Below, one piece after another: positions 22,593-32,316 of a stretch of DNA of 64,000 bases (its first letter is position 1; every line of letters starts with the position of its first letter). Source of the DNA: Hominiventricola aquisgranensis (GTDB lineage: Bacteria > Bacillota > Clostridia > Lachnospirales > Lachnospiraceae); NCBI RefSeq assembly GCF_040096225.1, contig NZ_JBBMFC010000006.1:1-64000 (forward strand). The letters are read 5' to 3'. The notes under the pieces were generated by a model. That model was not told where the DNA came from, searched no databases, and saw only the letters and a program-made list of their open reading frames with translations. The position numbers and the translations under genes are program-made.

Positions 22593-23912
22593 ATGAAAAT
22601 TGAAAAAAGAAAGTTATCCGAACTGAAACCGGCAGAGTATAATCCACGAAAAACTTTGACTCCGGCGGATCCGGAATATCAGAAAATTAAACGCAGCATA
22701 GAAACATTTGGTTATGTAGATCCAATGATTATCAATGCAGATGGAACTATTATCGGTGGACATCAGCGGCATACTGTGCTTACGGATTTAGGTTATTCAG
22801 AAGCAGAGTGTGTAGTATTGGATCTGAATAAGGAAGATGAAAAAGCACTTAATATTGCTATGAACAAAATTTCTGGCGAATGGGATACCGTTAAATTGAA
22901 AGATTTATTGGTAGAACTTGACCTTGGAGATTATGATCTGAGCCTTACCGGATTTGACAGTAAAGAATTGGGTGATTTAATAGATCTTTCAGGATTTGAA
23001 CCTGAAATCACAGAAGATGAATTTGATCCGGAAGAAGCTACAGATCTATCATTTGTAAATATCGGAGAGGTGTGGCAGCTTGGCCGACATCGGTTAATGT
23101 GTGGAGACAGCGCATCAGAGGATGATGTAAAAAAGCTGATGGGTGATGAAAAAATGGATCTTATCATCACGGATCCACCATACAATGTGGCTTATGAAAA
23201 TAAGCAGGAAAAATTGAATGAATGGCGTACCAACAACAATGGAGCCATGAAAATTAAGAATGATTCCATGAAACAGGATGAGTTCTATATGTTTCTTTTG
23301 AAAGCATTTGGAAATATAGAAGCCTGCATGAGAGAAGGTGCAGCTATTTATGTATTCCATGCAGACATAGAAGGACTTACATTCAGGAAAGCATATCAGG
23401 ATGCTGGGCTAAAATTGGCAGAAGTTCTGATATGGGAAAAGAATAATTTTGTAATAGGCAGAAATGATTATCATTGGCGGCATGAGCCGATTCTCTACGG
23501 CTGGAAAGAAGGGGCTGGACATTACTTTATTCAGGATCGGACACAGGATACCGTTATTCTGGAAGATGATGTCGATCTTGAAAATATGAAAAAACCAGAA
23601 CTTATTGCCTATATCAAAGATAAAATACGTCAGTATGCGGATCAGAGTTCGGTTATATTTGAAAAAAGACCGGTCAGCAATGATCTGCATCCAACGATGA
23701 AACCGCTGGAACTTATAGGAAAATTTATGAGGAATAGCAGTAAAAAAGGTTGGAATGTTGGTGATCTGTTTGGCGGCAGCGGGTCAACCCTGATAGCAGC
23801 TGAGCAGCTTGGTCGCAATGCCTATGTGATGGAATTTGATGAGCACTATGCCAGTGTGATCATTCGGCGTTGGGAAGAGTTTACGGGTCAGGAAGCAGTA
23901 AGGATAGAGTGA
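22593..23912 (+). CDS. ParB-like nuclease domain fused to a DNA methyltransferase
   Basis: A 439-residue protein. The N-terminal ParB/Srx domain (about 3-95) has KIEKRKLSELKPAEYNPR, GYVDPMIIN and IIGGHQRH. The C-terminal N4/N6 adenine or cytosine methylase has ITDPPYN (motif IV, about 190) and a late DLFGGSGSTLIAAEQLGR (SAM motif I), the beta-class order. It is likely a solitary phage methyltransferase protecting DNA or marking packaging sites; no restriction partner is nearby. ATG 22593 follows TGGAGAAAACTGCT. It is four bases from the small terminase gene. Confidence 0.88.
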   Translation: MKIEKRKLSELKPAEYNPRKTLTPADPEYQKIKRSIETFGYVDPMIINADGTIIGGHQRHTVLTDLGYSEAECVVLDLNKEDEKALNIAMNKISGEWDTVKLKDLLVELDLGDYDLSLTGFDSKELGDLIDLSGFEPEITEDEFDPEEATDLSFVNIGEVWQLGRHRLMCGDSASEDDVKKLMGDEKMDLIITDPPYNVAYENKQEKLNEWRTNNNGAMKIKNDSMKQDEFYMFLLKAFGNIEACMREGAAIYVFHADIEGLTFRKAYQDAGLKLAEVLIWEKNNFVIGRNDYHWRHEPILYGWKEGAGHYFIQDRTQDTVILEDDVDLENMKKPELIAYIKDKIRQYADQSSVIFEKRPVSNDLHPTMKPLELIGKFMRNSSKKGWNVGDLFGGSGSTLIAAEQLGRNAYVMEFDEHYASVIIRRWEEFTGQEAVRIE

Positions 23913-23916
23913 TGGA

Positions 23917-24447
23917 ATGGCAGAGGAAAAGACGAATGGTTATTACAAAGTTGACATTATAGCGGATCTTTTTGGCGTAAGTGTGCGGCGTATCCAGCAG
24001 CTTACACAGGAAGGAGTCATATCTACAGTTGCCACAAAAGAAGGCAGGCGGTATGATCTTGTGCCTACGATCCAGAAGTATGTGAAATATCTTCAGGATA
24101 AGGCATATGGCAAGTCAAAGTCTGAAGCGGAAGGAAAGCTGAAGGAGCAGAAGCTCCGGGCTGAAATCGCTTTGAAGGAATCGCAGAGCGAATTACATCG
24201 TTTAAGGACAGAAATTGCAGCGGGAAAGTATGTTTCGGTTGAAGAGGTAAAAATGGACTACAGCCGATTTTTTATTTCCTTCAAAAAATTTGCGATGTCT
24301 TTACCAAGTAAACTGGCAGGGCGGTTGACCGGTTTTGTTGATCCGGTGGAGGTAAGGACTATTGAAAACGAACTTCAGAAAGATGTGCAGCGGTTACTTA
24401 ATAGTTTTGTTGTAAACGCTGTGGTTGAAGAAGATGGCAAGGCGTAA
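23917..24447 (+). CDS. Terminase small subunit (Nu1-like)
   Basis: A 176-residue protein. An N-terminal winged HTH reads the packaging site (DIIADLFGVSVRRIQQLTQE, about 12-31), followed by a long helix (about 60-100) and a C-terminal part that should contact the large subunit. This layout matches phage lambda Nu1. The position directly before the GpA-type large subunit supports it. Confidence 0.8.
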   Translation: MAEEKTNGYYKVDIIADLFGVSVRRIQQLTQEGVISTVATKEGRRYDLVPTIQKYVKYLQDKAYGKSKSEAEGKLKEQKLRAEIALKESQSELHRLRTEIAAGKYVSVEEVKMDYSRFFISFKKFAMSLPSKLAGRLTGFVDPVEVRTIENELQKDVQRLLNSFVVNAVVEEDGKA

Positions 24448-26263
24448 AAAAATACCGGTAACACAATACCAGTATGAAGCCCTGCAGTATTTAAGTCCGC
24501 CAGAGCAATTAACTGTTTCGGAGTGGGCAGAAAAATATCGTATCCTGGATGCAAAATCATCTGCAATGCCAGGACCATGGAGCAATGACATCACTCCATA
24601 TCTGAAAGGAGTAATGGATGAGTTCAACAACTATGAGACTGAAAAAATCGTATTTGTAAAGCCGACTCAGGTTGGAGGTACAGAAGCTCTTCAGAATATG
24701 ATCGGATACATTGTAATGCAGGATCCTGCTCCCACGATGATTGTATATCCGACTGATACGTTGGCGAAGTCCATTTCTGAAAACCGATTGCAGCCAATGT
24801 TGAAGGCTACACCAGAGATTGCGAAAAAGTTTGATGACACATCCCCGTTGTTAGAGCTGCAGTTTGATGGAATGTATCTGACATTGGCAGGATCCAATTC
24901 TCCATCAGGTCTTGCAAGTAAACCTATACGGTTCCTGATGATGGATGAGGTTGATAAATATCCGGGAGCCAGCAACAAAGAGGCTGACCCTATAAAACTT
25001 GCTACGGAGCGAACAAAAACGTTCCATAACAAAAAAATTTATATTACAAGCACGCCTACATTGAAAACAGGGCATATCTGGAAGGAAAAAGAGGATGCGG
25101 ATATTGAGAAGCATTTCTTTGTGCCATGTCCGCACTGTGGCGAATACATTGAACTGTTGTTTCCAAATATCCGTTTTCCGGATGATGAAGGGATGAGCTA
25201 TGCTGATCGGGCAGAGTTCGCCACTTATGTGTGTCAGAAATGCGGATGTGTGATTACGGACAATGACAAGCACAATATGTTAAAGCTTGGTGAATGGAGA
25301 ACTGTCCGGCATAGCACAAAGTATGTAAGAAATGTAGCGTTTTGGATCAATACATTGTACAGCCCGTTTGTACGGTGGTCTGATATTGCGAAAGAATTTC
25401 TTCAGACAAAGGATAATCCGGAAGATTTTCAGAACTTTGTCAATTCCTGGCTGGCAGAGCCGTGGGAAGATACAAAGCTGAAAACAAATGCAGATTTGGT
25501 TATGGAACGGCAGACAGATCTTCCAGCTTATGTAGTGCCATCCTGGACAAAACTTCTGACAGCAGGAGTCGATGTACAAGAGACATGCTTATACTGGACT
25601 ATCAGAGCCTGGGGCGATTACCTGACCAGTCAAAATATTGCACATGGACAGGCATTATCTTTCCAGGAAATCGATCAGATTATGAATCTGCAATACCAGA
25701 CAGAAGACGGCGATCCGGTAGTTGTAAATCTGTGTCTGGTAGACTCCGGTGATCAGACCGATATGGTATATGATTTTTGCGTAACTCATGCAGATTACGC
25801 GCTGCCGGTAAAAGGATCCAATCATGCACAGCTAAGTCCTTATAAATTGAGTAAAATCAGTAAAGTAGACAGTAAAGCATATGGCATGACCTTAGTAATT
25901 GCTGATGGTAATGCATATAAAGACATGATTGCAGGCAGAATGAAGCGTCCCAATGGACGTGGAAGCTGGATGGTATATGCCGGATGCGATATGGAATATG
26001 CGCAGCAGGTAACGGCAGAGCACAAAATCAATGTAAAAAAGAATGGTGTTGTGCGGCAAGTATGGGTACCGAAAAGGAGTCATGTGGATAACCATTATCT
26101 GGATGCAGAGGTATATGCGTTGGCAGCTGCGGATATCAGGGAAGTAAGAACACTTCATCTTCGGAATGAAGATCCTGAAGAACTTTTGACTCAAAAAAAC
26201 GAGGAACCTGAAACACCTGAAGAACAGTGGATCAGAATCAATGAGAACTGGCTGGGAGGATAG
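24434..26263 (+). CDS. Terminase large subunit (lambda GpA family)
   Basis: A 609-residue packaging ATPase-nuclease. The ATPase segment has VKPTQVGGTEAL as Walker A (about 76-87) and FLMMDEVDKYP as Walker B (about 163-173). Zinc-knuckle pairs CPHCGEY and CQKCGC (about 232-262) are typical of GpA. The C-terminal nuclease has DVQETCLYW and DNHYLDAEVYA. ATG 24434 overlaps the small subunit; a TTG nine bases upstream is possible. Confidence 0.93.
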   Translation: MARRKKIPVTQYQYEALQYLSPPEQLTVSEWAEKYRILDAKSSAMPGPWSNDITPYLKGVMDEFNNYETEKIVFVKPTQVGGTEALQNMIGYIVMQDPAPTMIVYPTDTLAKSISENRLQPMLKATPEIAKKFDDTSPLLELQFDGMYLTLAGSNSPSGLASKPIRFLMMDEVDKYPGASNKEADPIKLATERTKTFHNKKIYITSTPTLKTGHIWKEKEDADIEKHFFVPCPHCGEYIELLFPNIRFPDDEGMSYADRAEFATYVCQKCGCVITDNDKHNMLKLGEWRTVRHSTKYVRNVAFWINTLYSPFVRWSDIAKEFLQTKDNPEDFQNFVNSWLAEPWEDTKLKTNADLVMERQTDLPAYVVPSWTKLLTAGVDVQETCLYWTIRAWGDYLTSQNIAHGQALSFQEIDQIMNLQYQTEDGDPVVVNLCLVDSGDQTDMVYDFCVTHADYALPVKGSNHAQLSPYKLSKISKVDSKAYGMTLVIADGNAYKDMIAGRMKRPNGRGSWMVYAGCDMEYAQQVTAEHKINVKKNGVVRQVWVPKRSHVDNHYLDAEVYALAAADIREVRTLHLRNEDPEELLTQKNEEPETPEEQWIRINENWLGG

Positions 26264-26266
26264 ATT

Positions 26267-26497
26267 ATGGCAGATACAATATCAAAACAGGAAATGCTGG
26301 ATGGGCTGAATAAGGCTATATATGCAATTACTGTTGGTGGACAGTCCTATAAGATTGGATCCAGAAGTCTGACAAGAGCTGATCTGAAACAGTTGTATGC
26401 TATGAAGAATGATATGGAAGCCCAGATTGCCAGAGAAGAGGCAGGCGATAATGGACTTCTTGGGGATTGCTATGTTGGAGTATTTGACGGGAGGTAA
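26267..26497 (+). CDS. gpW/DUF6148-like head-tail joining protein
   Basis: A 76-residue protein between terminase and portal. QEMLDGLNKAIYAITVGGQSYKIGSRSLTRADL is the recognisable pattern (key: G-G-Q-S-Y, R-x-L-T-R-A-D-L at about 25-45). These small proteins stabilise filled heads. SD: GGGAGG. Confidence 0.8.
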   Translation: MADTISKQEMLDGLNKAIYAITVGGQSYKIGSRSLTRADLKQLYAMKNDMEAQIAREEAGDNGLLGDCYVGVFDGR

Positions 26498-26499
26498 TC

Positions 26500-28014
26500 A
26501 TGAATTTTATTGATCATATCATAGCGGCGATATCGCCTGAAGCAGCATATAAGCGGGAATCCTACCGTCAGGCATATGAAGCGTTGAGGCAGTATTATGA
26601 TGCCGGTGATTATAGTCGGGCCAATGCTAATTGGCGTGTCATGAATGCTTCGGCTGAGAACACGGATCGTTACAGCCGGGATAATGTCCGGGCAAGGGCC
26701 AGAGACCTGGAACGTAACAGTGATATCATGAATGCAGTGATCGGCGCTTATAAAAGAAATGTAGTAGGCGGCGGTTATCAGATACAGGTAAAGACTGATG
26801 ATCCGGATCTTAACAAACAGATTGAAAAAGCATGGAAAAAATGGTGCAAAAAGCAGAACTGTGATGTAACCGGGACCCAGAGTCTGAATCAGATGATTCG
26901 GATGGCAGTAAAGCGGAAACGGGTAGACGGAGGCATTCTTTTTGTGAAGAGATACACCTCAGATGGATATGTACCATTTAAGCTTCAGATGATAGAGGTG
27001 GATGAGCTGGATCTTACAGCGATGCAGCCGAAAAACGCAGGAAATAAGATTATTGGAGGCATTGAGTATAATGCATACAATAGGCCTGTAGGATATTTTA
27101 TCAGACAGTATGACATTGATGGTTTCAGCCAGCGAGAGCCGGTATATGTGGAAGCCAAAGATGTCATTTTTTATTTCACGAAAAATCGCCCATCACAGCT
27201 TAGGGAAATATCTGATATGGCTCCGACCATTCCGCGGATTCGTGATATCAATGAATTTATGATGGCTGTATCGGTAAAGGAACGTATTGAAGCATGCCTT
27301 GCTGTATTTATCAAAAAGGCATTGCCAACGTCTGGAATAAACCCTTATGGCCGCGGAAATGCACCCGCAGGAGATCCACGTATTTCCTATGAAGGAAAAA
27401 CCATCAGCCCTGGCATGATTAAAGAGATGAATGCCGGGGATGAGGTACAGGTGGTGAACCCTTCCGGGCAAGGGTCCGATGCTACTAACTTTGCAAAGCT
27501 GCAGCAGAGGCTGGTTGGAGCAGGACAGGGGATCAGTTATGAGGCAGTCAGCAGGGATATGGCAGAAAGCACATATTCATCGACTAGGCAGGGGCTGATC
27601 GAAGATGAGATGACCTACAAGGAAGAAAAAGAACTCCTGATGGAGATACTTGATGAGATCTATGAAACATTTGTGATATCAGCTGTATTAAGTGGGAAAA
27701 TTGACATTCCCAGATTCTGGGTGGATAAAGACCGGTATCTGGATCATGAATGGATTCAGGAACCGAAGTCATGGATTGATCCTCAGAAAGAATCGAATGC
27801 AACCAAGACAGCCATGCAGACAGGTCAGAAAACCTTTAAGCAGATAGCTGCGGAGAATGGCCGCGACTGGAGATCACAGATTGATGATATGGCAGAGGTC
27901 CTTGCTTATGGAAAAGAGAAAGGCGTAGACATGGGAGGTGTGGTATTTGGACAGACAGAAGATCCAGTGCCTGACGAGGGCGGCGGAGATGAAACCAAGC
28001 GAAAGAAAGAATAA
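26500..28014 (+). CDS. Portal protein (lambda gpB family)
   Basis: A 504-residue portal that forms the dodecameric DNA channel at the capsid vertex. It has the lambda-family N-terminus (RESYRQAYEALRQYYDAG), a conserved RDLERNSDIMNAVIGAYKRNVVG-type segment at about 68-90, and late SYEAVSRDMAESTYSS (about 345-360). The length is normal for the family. It is followed by, and overlaps, the protease gene. Confidence 0.92.
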   Translation: MNFIDHIIAAISPEAAYKRESYRQAYEALRQYYDAGDYSRANANWRVMNASAENTDRYSRDNVRARARDLERNSDIMNAVIGAYKRNVVGGGYQIQVKTDDPDLNKQIEKAWKKWCKKQNCDVTGTQSLNQMIRMAVKRKRVDGGILFVKRYTSDGYVPFKLQMIEVDELDLTAMQPKNAGNKIIGGIEYNAYNRPVGYFIRQYDIDGFSQREPVYVEAKDVIFYFTKNRPSQLREISDMAPTIPRIRDINEFMMAVSVKERIEACLAVFIKKALPTSGINPYGRGNAPAGDPRISYEGKTISPGMIKEMNAGDEVQVVNPSGQGSDATNFAKLQQRLVGAGQGISYEAVSRDMAESTYSSTRQGLIEDEMTYKEEKELLMEILDEIYETFVISAVLSGKIDIPRFWVDKDRYLDHEWIQEPKSWIDPQKESNATKTAMQTGQKTFKQIAAENGRDWRSQIDDMAEVLAYGKEKGVDMGGVVFGQTEDPVPDEGGGDETKRKKE

Positions 28015-28621
28015 CGAGATGGGCGGGAGTCTGCAGCGTTATCTGACAGAATGTTGCCTTACCAGGATGGAAGGAGAGGGGAATGAAAGAAAATTTACCC
28101 TCTCTTTTTCATCCGAAGAGCCGTATAACCGGTGGTGGGGAACAGAGATACTGTCACATACAGATAATGCGGTAGATTTGGATAGATTGAACTCTATTGG
28201 CGTGGTGCTTTATAACCACAACCGGGATAAAGTTATCGGAAAGATTCTGCGTGCCTGGGTCGATGGCAATCGAGGCTATGCAGAGATCGAATTTGATACC
28301 GATACTGAAGCAGAGGTTATCTATCAGAAAGTATCCGGCGGTACCTTAAAAGGTGTGTCTGTAGGATATGTGGTAGATGTGTGGGAAGAAGTGTCTGCTA
28401 ATAAGAAGTCCAGTGATGGGCGATTTACGGGACCGTGTGATATTGCTACACGATGGACCCCGTATGAGATATCCATCGTCAGTGTACCGGCAGATCCGAC
28501 AGTTGGTGTTGGCAGATCGCAGGAGCAGGGCGAAGGGAAAAAGGGAGTAAGCAGCTTTTACTACTATGAGAAGCAGCTCCAGATAAATAAAAATCATTTG
28601 ACAGGAGGTAAAGATTTATGA
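27989..28621 (+). CDS. Prohead maturation protease (HK97/U35-like)
   Basis: A 210-residue serine protease. YNHNRDKVIGKI (about 65-76) holds the His, and the downstream SVGYVVD (about 113-119) the Ser. YEISIVSVPADPTVGVG is the typical C-terminal family end. It trims scaffold and capsid during head maturation. The ATG at 27989 follows GGCGGCGGAG and overlaps the portal by 26 bases. Confidence 0.85.
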   Translation: MKPSERKNNEMGGSLQRYLTECCLTRMEGEGNERKFTLSFSSEEPYNRWWGTEILSHTDNAVDLDRLNSIGVVLYNHNRDKVIGKILRAWVDGNRGYAEIEFDTDTEAEVIYQKVSGGTLKGVSVGYVVDVWEEVSANKKSSDGRFTGPCDIATRWTPYEISIVSVPADPTVGVGRSQEQGEGKKGVSSFYYYEKQLQINKNHLTGGKDL

Positions 28622-30135
28622 ATCGTGAACAGATGATTCAGAGACAGCAGGAGCTCCTTAATACAGCAAGAGCTGCACAGAGAGAGCTTACTGCAGAAGA
28701 GCAGGCGGAGTTTGACAGCCTGCAGAGATCTATTGATGCACTGGATGCTCCGGCAGATCCGGCACCGGCAGCACCGCAGGGAGAATCACCGGAGAGTGTG
28801 CGTGTAGCAGAGCAGGAGCGTTGCCTGGAAATCACTAATCTGTGCCGGGATTTCAATGTGTCAGCGGAGGACACAAGTAAGTACATTACAAATGGAACTT
28901 CTGTGGATGCGGTGAGAGCAGCAATCCTGGATAACATGAGAGCGACAGGTGCGCCGATTGCTTCCAGAGGAAGAGCGGAGTTGACTACTGATGAACAGGA
29001 CAAGTTCAGAGCTGCTGCAGGTGATGCACTTGTAATGAGAAGCGGTATTGCCCTTCAGAACCCGGCAGAAGGTGCCCGTCAGCTGATGGGAATGTCCTTG
29101 CGTGATCTCGCCATCGAATGTATGGGAAAAGAAGGACAGACCGGTCTTACCAGAAGATCTGCTGATGAACTGTATGGAATGCTGATGAGTAGACAGTTCT
29201 ACAATCCGACTGCTGCATTCCCGGCTATCCTTGACAATGCCATCAATAAGGCATACGTGGAGGGACACAAGACAGTTGCAGTAACCTTTGATCAGTGGAC
29301 GAAAAAAGGAAGTCTGAAAGACTTTAAGACACATGACAATAATTATTTGGCAGGACCGGCAGGAGAGTTCTTGGAGGTTCCAGAAGGCGGAGAACTGAAA
29401 CATGATATTTTCAGAGATGAGAAGCTTCCGACCAGAAGGCTGAGAACCTATGGCCGTCAGTTCACACTGACAAGACAGGCATTCATCAATGATGATATCG
29501 ATCTTGTTACCAGAATCCCGGCCAAGTATGCCGCAAGCGCAAGAAAGACCATCAACAAGCAGTGCTATCAGATTCTTGTGAACAATCCGGCGGTATATGA
29601 TGGAACACAATTGTTCAGTACCAAACACTGTAATCTGCTTGCAAAGGGGACTGGTATCACAAAAGAAGCTGTACAGGGCATGATTCTTGCGCTTCAGAAT
29701 CAGTATGATCAGTTTGGTGAAGCTATTATAATCAGACCAGCAATTATCATTGTTCCGAGTGGTTATATGTTCGATATGTACACGCTGTTCTTCAGCCCGA
29801 CTATCAATACATCTGATAATACTCAGGCAGTGAACCCACTGTACAGATACAAGGATAGCATCACCGTAATAGAGGATCCGACCATCAATGCGCTTTGCGG
29901 TGGTTTTGGAAACAAGATGCCGTGGTGGCTGCTTGGTGCGAAAGACGATACTGATTTTGTTGAGGTTGATTACTTAAATGGTCAGGAGATTCCGAACATC
30001 AGAAGAATGGAGACTCCTGGTCAGCTTGGCTTTGTATGGGATATTTATCTTGATTGGGGTATCAGTGTAATGGATTATCGCGGAGCAATCATGAATCCTG
30101 GCATTGAAGTTAAGAACCCGATTGAACTGGCATAG
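28618..30135 (+). CDS. Major capsid protein (gpT-like) with N-terminal scaffold segment
   Basis: 505 residues. The first ~110 (QRELTAEEQAEFDSLQRSID, Ala/Pro-rich) look like an HK97-type scaffolding delta domain removed by the protease. The rest matches the Mu gpT-like major head fold (FRDEKLPTRRLRTYGRQFTL at about 264-283, INDDIDLVTRIP). The overlap with the protease gene stop (ATGA) suggests coupled translation. Confidence 0.85.
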   Translation: MNREQMIQRQQELLNTARAAQRELTAEEQAEFDSLQRSIDALDAPADPAPAAPQGESPESVRVAEQERCLEITNLCRDFNVSAEDTSKYITNGTSVDAVRAAILDNMRATGAPIASRGRAELTTDEQDKFRAAAGDALVMRSGIALQNPAEGARQLMGMSLRDLAIECMGKEGQTGLTRRSADELYGMLMSRQFYNPTAAFPAILDNAINKAYVEGHKTVAVTFDQWTKKGSLKDFKTHDNNYLAGPAGEFLEVPEGGELKHDIFRDEKLPTRRLRTYGRQFTLTRQAFINDDIDLVTRIPAKYAASARKTINKQCYQILVNNPAVYDGTQLFSTKHCNLLAKGTGITKEAVQGMILALQNQYDQFGEAIIIRPAIIIVPSGYMFDMYTLFFSPTINTSDNTQAVNPLYRYKDSITVIEDPTINALCGGFGNKMPWWLLGAKDDTDFVEVDYLNGQEIPNIRRMETPGQLGFVWDIYLDWGISVMDYRGAIMNPGIEVKNPIELA

Positions 30136-30151
30136 AAAGGAGAGAGCGAGC

Positions 30152-30484
30152 ATGAGTAAAGCTATTTACTGGCAGAGAGGCGAGAGCCTTGATTATGTAA
30201 ATACAGGTGTAACAGTGATCGAAGCAAACTCGATCATTGATCTGAATAAACACAGGATCGCAGTGGCTGGTACATCGATCAATCCGAATGAGAAAGGATC
30301 CATCCATGTGACGGGTGTTTATAAGATTCCGAAGACCGACAGTGGAGAGATTCAGTTTGGAGCAGATGTATATTTTGATGGTACTGGTATCACTGCAACA
30401 GCAGGATCCAATACACCGGCAGGATATGCAGCAGAAACTTCCGCTGCAGGAGAAAGCCAGATTCTCGTTAAACTGCTTGGTTAG
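30152..30484 (+). CDS. Capsid decoration protein (DUF2190-like)
   Basis: A 110-residue Gly-rich, beta-rich protein (YWQRGESLDYVNTG, IAVAGTSINPNEKGSIHVTG) matching DUF2190 capsid-cement proteins, which trimerise on mature heads. It lies directly downstream of the capsid gene. SD: GAAAGGAGAGAGCG. Confidence 0.8.
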   Translation: MSKAIYWQRGESLDYVNTGVTVIEANSIIDLNKHRIAVAGTSINPNEKGSIHVTGVYKIPKTDSGEIQFGADVYFDGTGITATAGSNTPAGYAAETSAAGESQILVKLLG

Positions 30485-30495
30485 GAGGAACTGAT

Positions 30496-30894
30496 ATGGC
30501 AGCAAAAAAAGAAGTAGAGACTGTGCCGGAAATTGTTGAAGAGACTGTGCCGGAGATTGTTGAAGAGACTGTGCCGGAGATTGTTGAAGAGACTGTGCCG
30601 GTGACGGAAGGAAAAGTAGAGGAACCGCTTGTACTGAGAGCGGTTTCTCATATTTTGTACCAGTCACGCCAGTATACACCTGGACAGGAACTTCCGACAA
30701 ATAATCTGGATATGGTGAAAGCATGGATTGATGCTGGAACTGCTGCATGGATGGGAACAGCATCGGATCCGGTAAAAGCAAGACCGGCTACAGCAGTTGG
30801 TGGTCTTGCTGGTGAGGCGGTAGGACCGGAAACCGGATCAGAAGGTGATCTGGTTGGCAGAGTTCCGGACACAGAACAGCGAAAGGAAGCATAA
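30496..30894 (+). CDS. Acidic repeat-containing head-region protein (132 aa)
   Basis: Residues about 7-37 are a repeat of ETVPEIVE (three full units plus a partial). A conserved body follows (about 45-85: LRAVSHILYQSRQYTPGQELP), then a Gly/Ala-rich end. It is probably a minor head or head-completion protein; only the location supports that. SD: AGGAGG. Confidence 0.6.
   Translation: MAAKKEVETVPEIVEETVPEIVEETVPEIVEETVPVTEGKVEEPLVLRAVSHILYQSRQYTPGQELPTNNLDMVKAWIDAGTAAWMGTASDPVKARPATAVGGLAGEAVGPETGSEGDLVGRVPDTEQRKEA
30517..30600 (+). repeat. 24-bp in-frame tandem repeat
   Basis: GAGACTGTGCCGGAGATTGT plus TGAA is repeated three times with one substitution in the first unit, then a partial fourth. 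The unit is a multiple of three, so copy changes keep the frame. Confidence 0.85.
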
Positions 30895-30897
30895 GTT

Positions 30898-31236
30898 ATG
30901 ATGTCGTTCAAGGAGCTGGTTGATCAGGATAACCGGACTGTGTTTATGAATCTGGATGAATTTGCAGATACACATGTGATCAATGGAAAAGAGATTCCAT
31001 GCATCATTGACAATAATGAGATGATTGATCGTGAAAAGCGGTACCAATACAAACGAAGCTTGTATGCCGATGGTGTATATCTGAAAGAAGTCCTTTTGTA
31101 TGTTAAGGCAGAAGACTTTGGCCCTTTGCCAGCTGTTGGACGTGCACTGACTCTCGATAAGAAGAGTTATATCATATCAGATGCTATTGATGAGGGTGGA
31201 ATCTATTCCATCAGTTTGGAGGCGAATAAGACATGA
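30898..31236 (+). CDS. Head-tail connector protein
   Basis: A 112-residue beta-rich protein between capsid and tail genes, with FKELVDQDNRTVFMNLDEF and a late YIISDAIDEGGIYSISL. Proteins of this pattern and position act like lambda gpFII head-tail joining factors. Two adjacent ATGs make the start uncertain by one codon. It overlaps the next gene by four bases. Confidence 0.65.
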   Translation: MMSFKELVDQDNRTVFMNLDEFADTHVINGKEIPCIIDNNEMIDREKRYQYKRSLYADGVYLKEVLLYVKAEDFGPLPAVGRALTLDKKSYIISDAIDEGGIYSISLEANKT

Positions 31237-31844
31237 TCCATTTTCAGGTAGAGATGCAGGATCTAACAAAGATCGAAGCGGCTCTTGGAATGACAAGGGA
31301 TAAATCGAAGATCGTTCTCCGAAGTGCTATCAATAATGCTGCCAAGCAGATTGAAAAGAACATGGTGAAAGAGACCAAAGGTCGGTATGTTTTCAAAAGA
31401 GACATTAAATCTGCCAACAGCATTAAGAAAGCAACAACACGGAATATGCAGGCAATTATTACAGTTCGTGGTACAGCTAATGAGTTATATGATTTTCAGG
31501 TTCGTCCGCAGACTTATTATCCTGGAAGCAAGGGTGCACCTAGTTGGATCAAGGCCCGCGGCAAAAAATCTGGAAAGCTTCAACGGATAGCTGCCCGGAT
31601 GGGTTCAGGCGGTGATCAGTACAAAGGATTTGTAGTGAAATATCATAGTGGACATCTTGCATTTGCAGAGCGTGTACCAGGGAAAAAAATGAGATCAGAT
31701 CCCAAGAAGGAAGCGATAGAGACTCTTTATTCGTTGGCTACTCCAAAGATGGAAGAAGTTGTGTATATGGATGAAATCCATGAAGGTGTGATGGATCTGC
31801 TTGAAAAGAGCATTGAAACACAAATCTATAGATATATGAGGTAA
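31233..31844 (+). CDS. Minor tail protein Z-like
   Basis: A 203-residue basic protein. INNAAKQIEKNMVKETKGRYVFK (about 32-54) and VRPQTYYPGSKGAPSWIKA are the family pattern of GPZ-type tail completion proteins. It should help attach the tail to the head. The overlap on both sides fits the dense late operon. Confidence 0.75.
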   Translation: MIHFQVEMQDLTKIEAALGMTRDKSKIVLRSAINNAAKQIEKNMVKETKGRYVFKRDIKSANSIKKATTRNMQAIITVRGTANELYDFQVRPQTYYPGSKGAPSWIKARGKKSGKLQRIAARMGSGGDQYKGFVVKYHSGHLAFAERVPGKKMRSDPKKEAIETLYSLATPKMEEVVYMDEIHEGVMDLLEKSIETQIYRYMR

Positions 31845-31848
31845 AGCG

Positions 31849-32316
31849 ATGACACCGTTAGAATTGCAGGATGCTCTGGTAACAGAAATCAAGCGTATTT
31901 TGAAGCTATATGAGTATAAGACTCCGGCAGGCGAACGAGTCCCTATGAATGTATTTGCACAGTCCATTCCGATTCAGGAAACGGATGAGGAAGAGGATCC
32001 GATTCCGTATGTGATTGTCAGGCTATCAAGTGGCGAGAATCCATTGGGGAAGGATAGCTTCAATACAGTGAGTGTTGTGTTGGTTATTGGCATTTATGAT
32101 AATAACCAAGATGCTCAAGGGTACAGAGATGTATCGAACGTTATACAAAAAGTATACGAACGATTCAGTGAAAATCCTTGTTTGAATTACCTTGCCTCAT
32201 ATGTGGGGGATTTCCAATGGGCATTACAGGAGGATAATTATTATCCGTATCATTTTGGAGCCTGTCATATGAAGTTTCATATAGCAGCAGTCAGAAGGGA
32301 GGATCCACTGACTTGA
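31849..32316 (+). CDS. Tail terminator-like protein
   Basis: A 155-residue alpha/beta protein with DPIPYVIVRLSSGENPLGKD and VVLVIGIYDNNQDAQGYRDV (about 45-95), like phage tail-terminator (gpU/Neck-type) proteins. The position before sheath fits a neck or tail-end cap. An ATG start after GGTAAAGCG. Confidence 0.65.
   Translation: MTPLELQDALVTEIKRILKLYEYKTPAGERVPMNVFAQSIPIQETDEEEDPIPYVIVRLSSGENPLGKDSFNTVSVVLVIGIYDNNQDAQGYRDVSNVIQKVYERFSENPCLNYLASYVGDFQWALQEDNYYPYHFGACHMKFHIAAVRREDPLT

Noticed and set aside
28861..29628. Leftward ORF within the capsid gene
   Set aside because: Antisense to a well-supported capsid protein, with no ribosome site and no recognisable domain.
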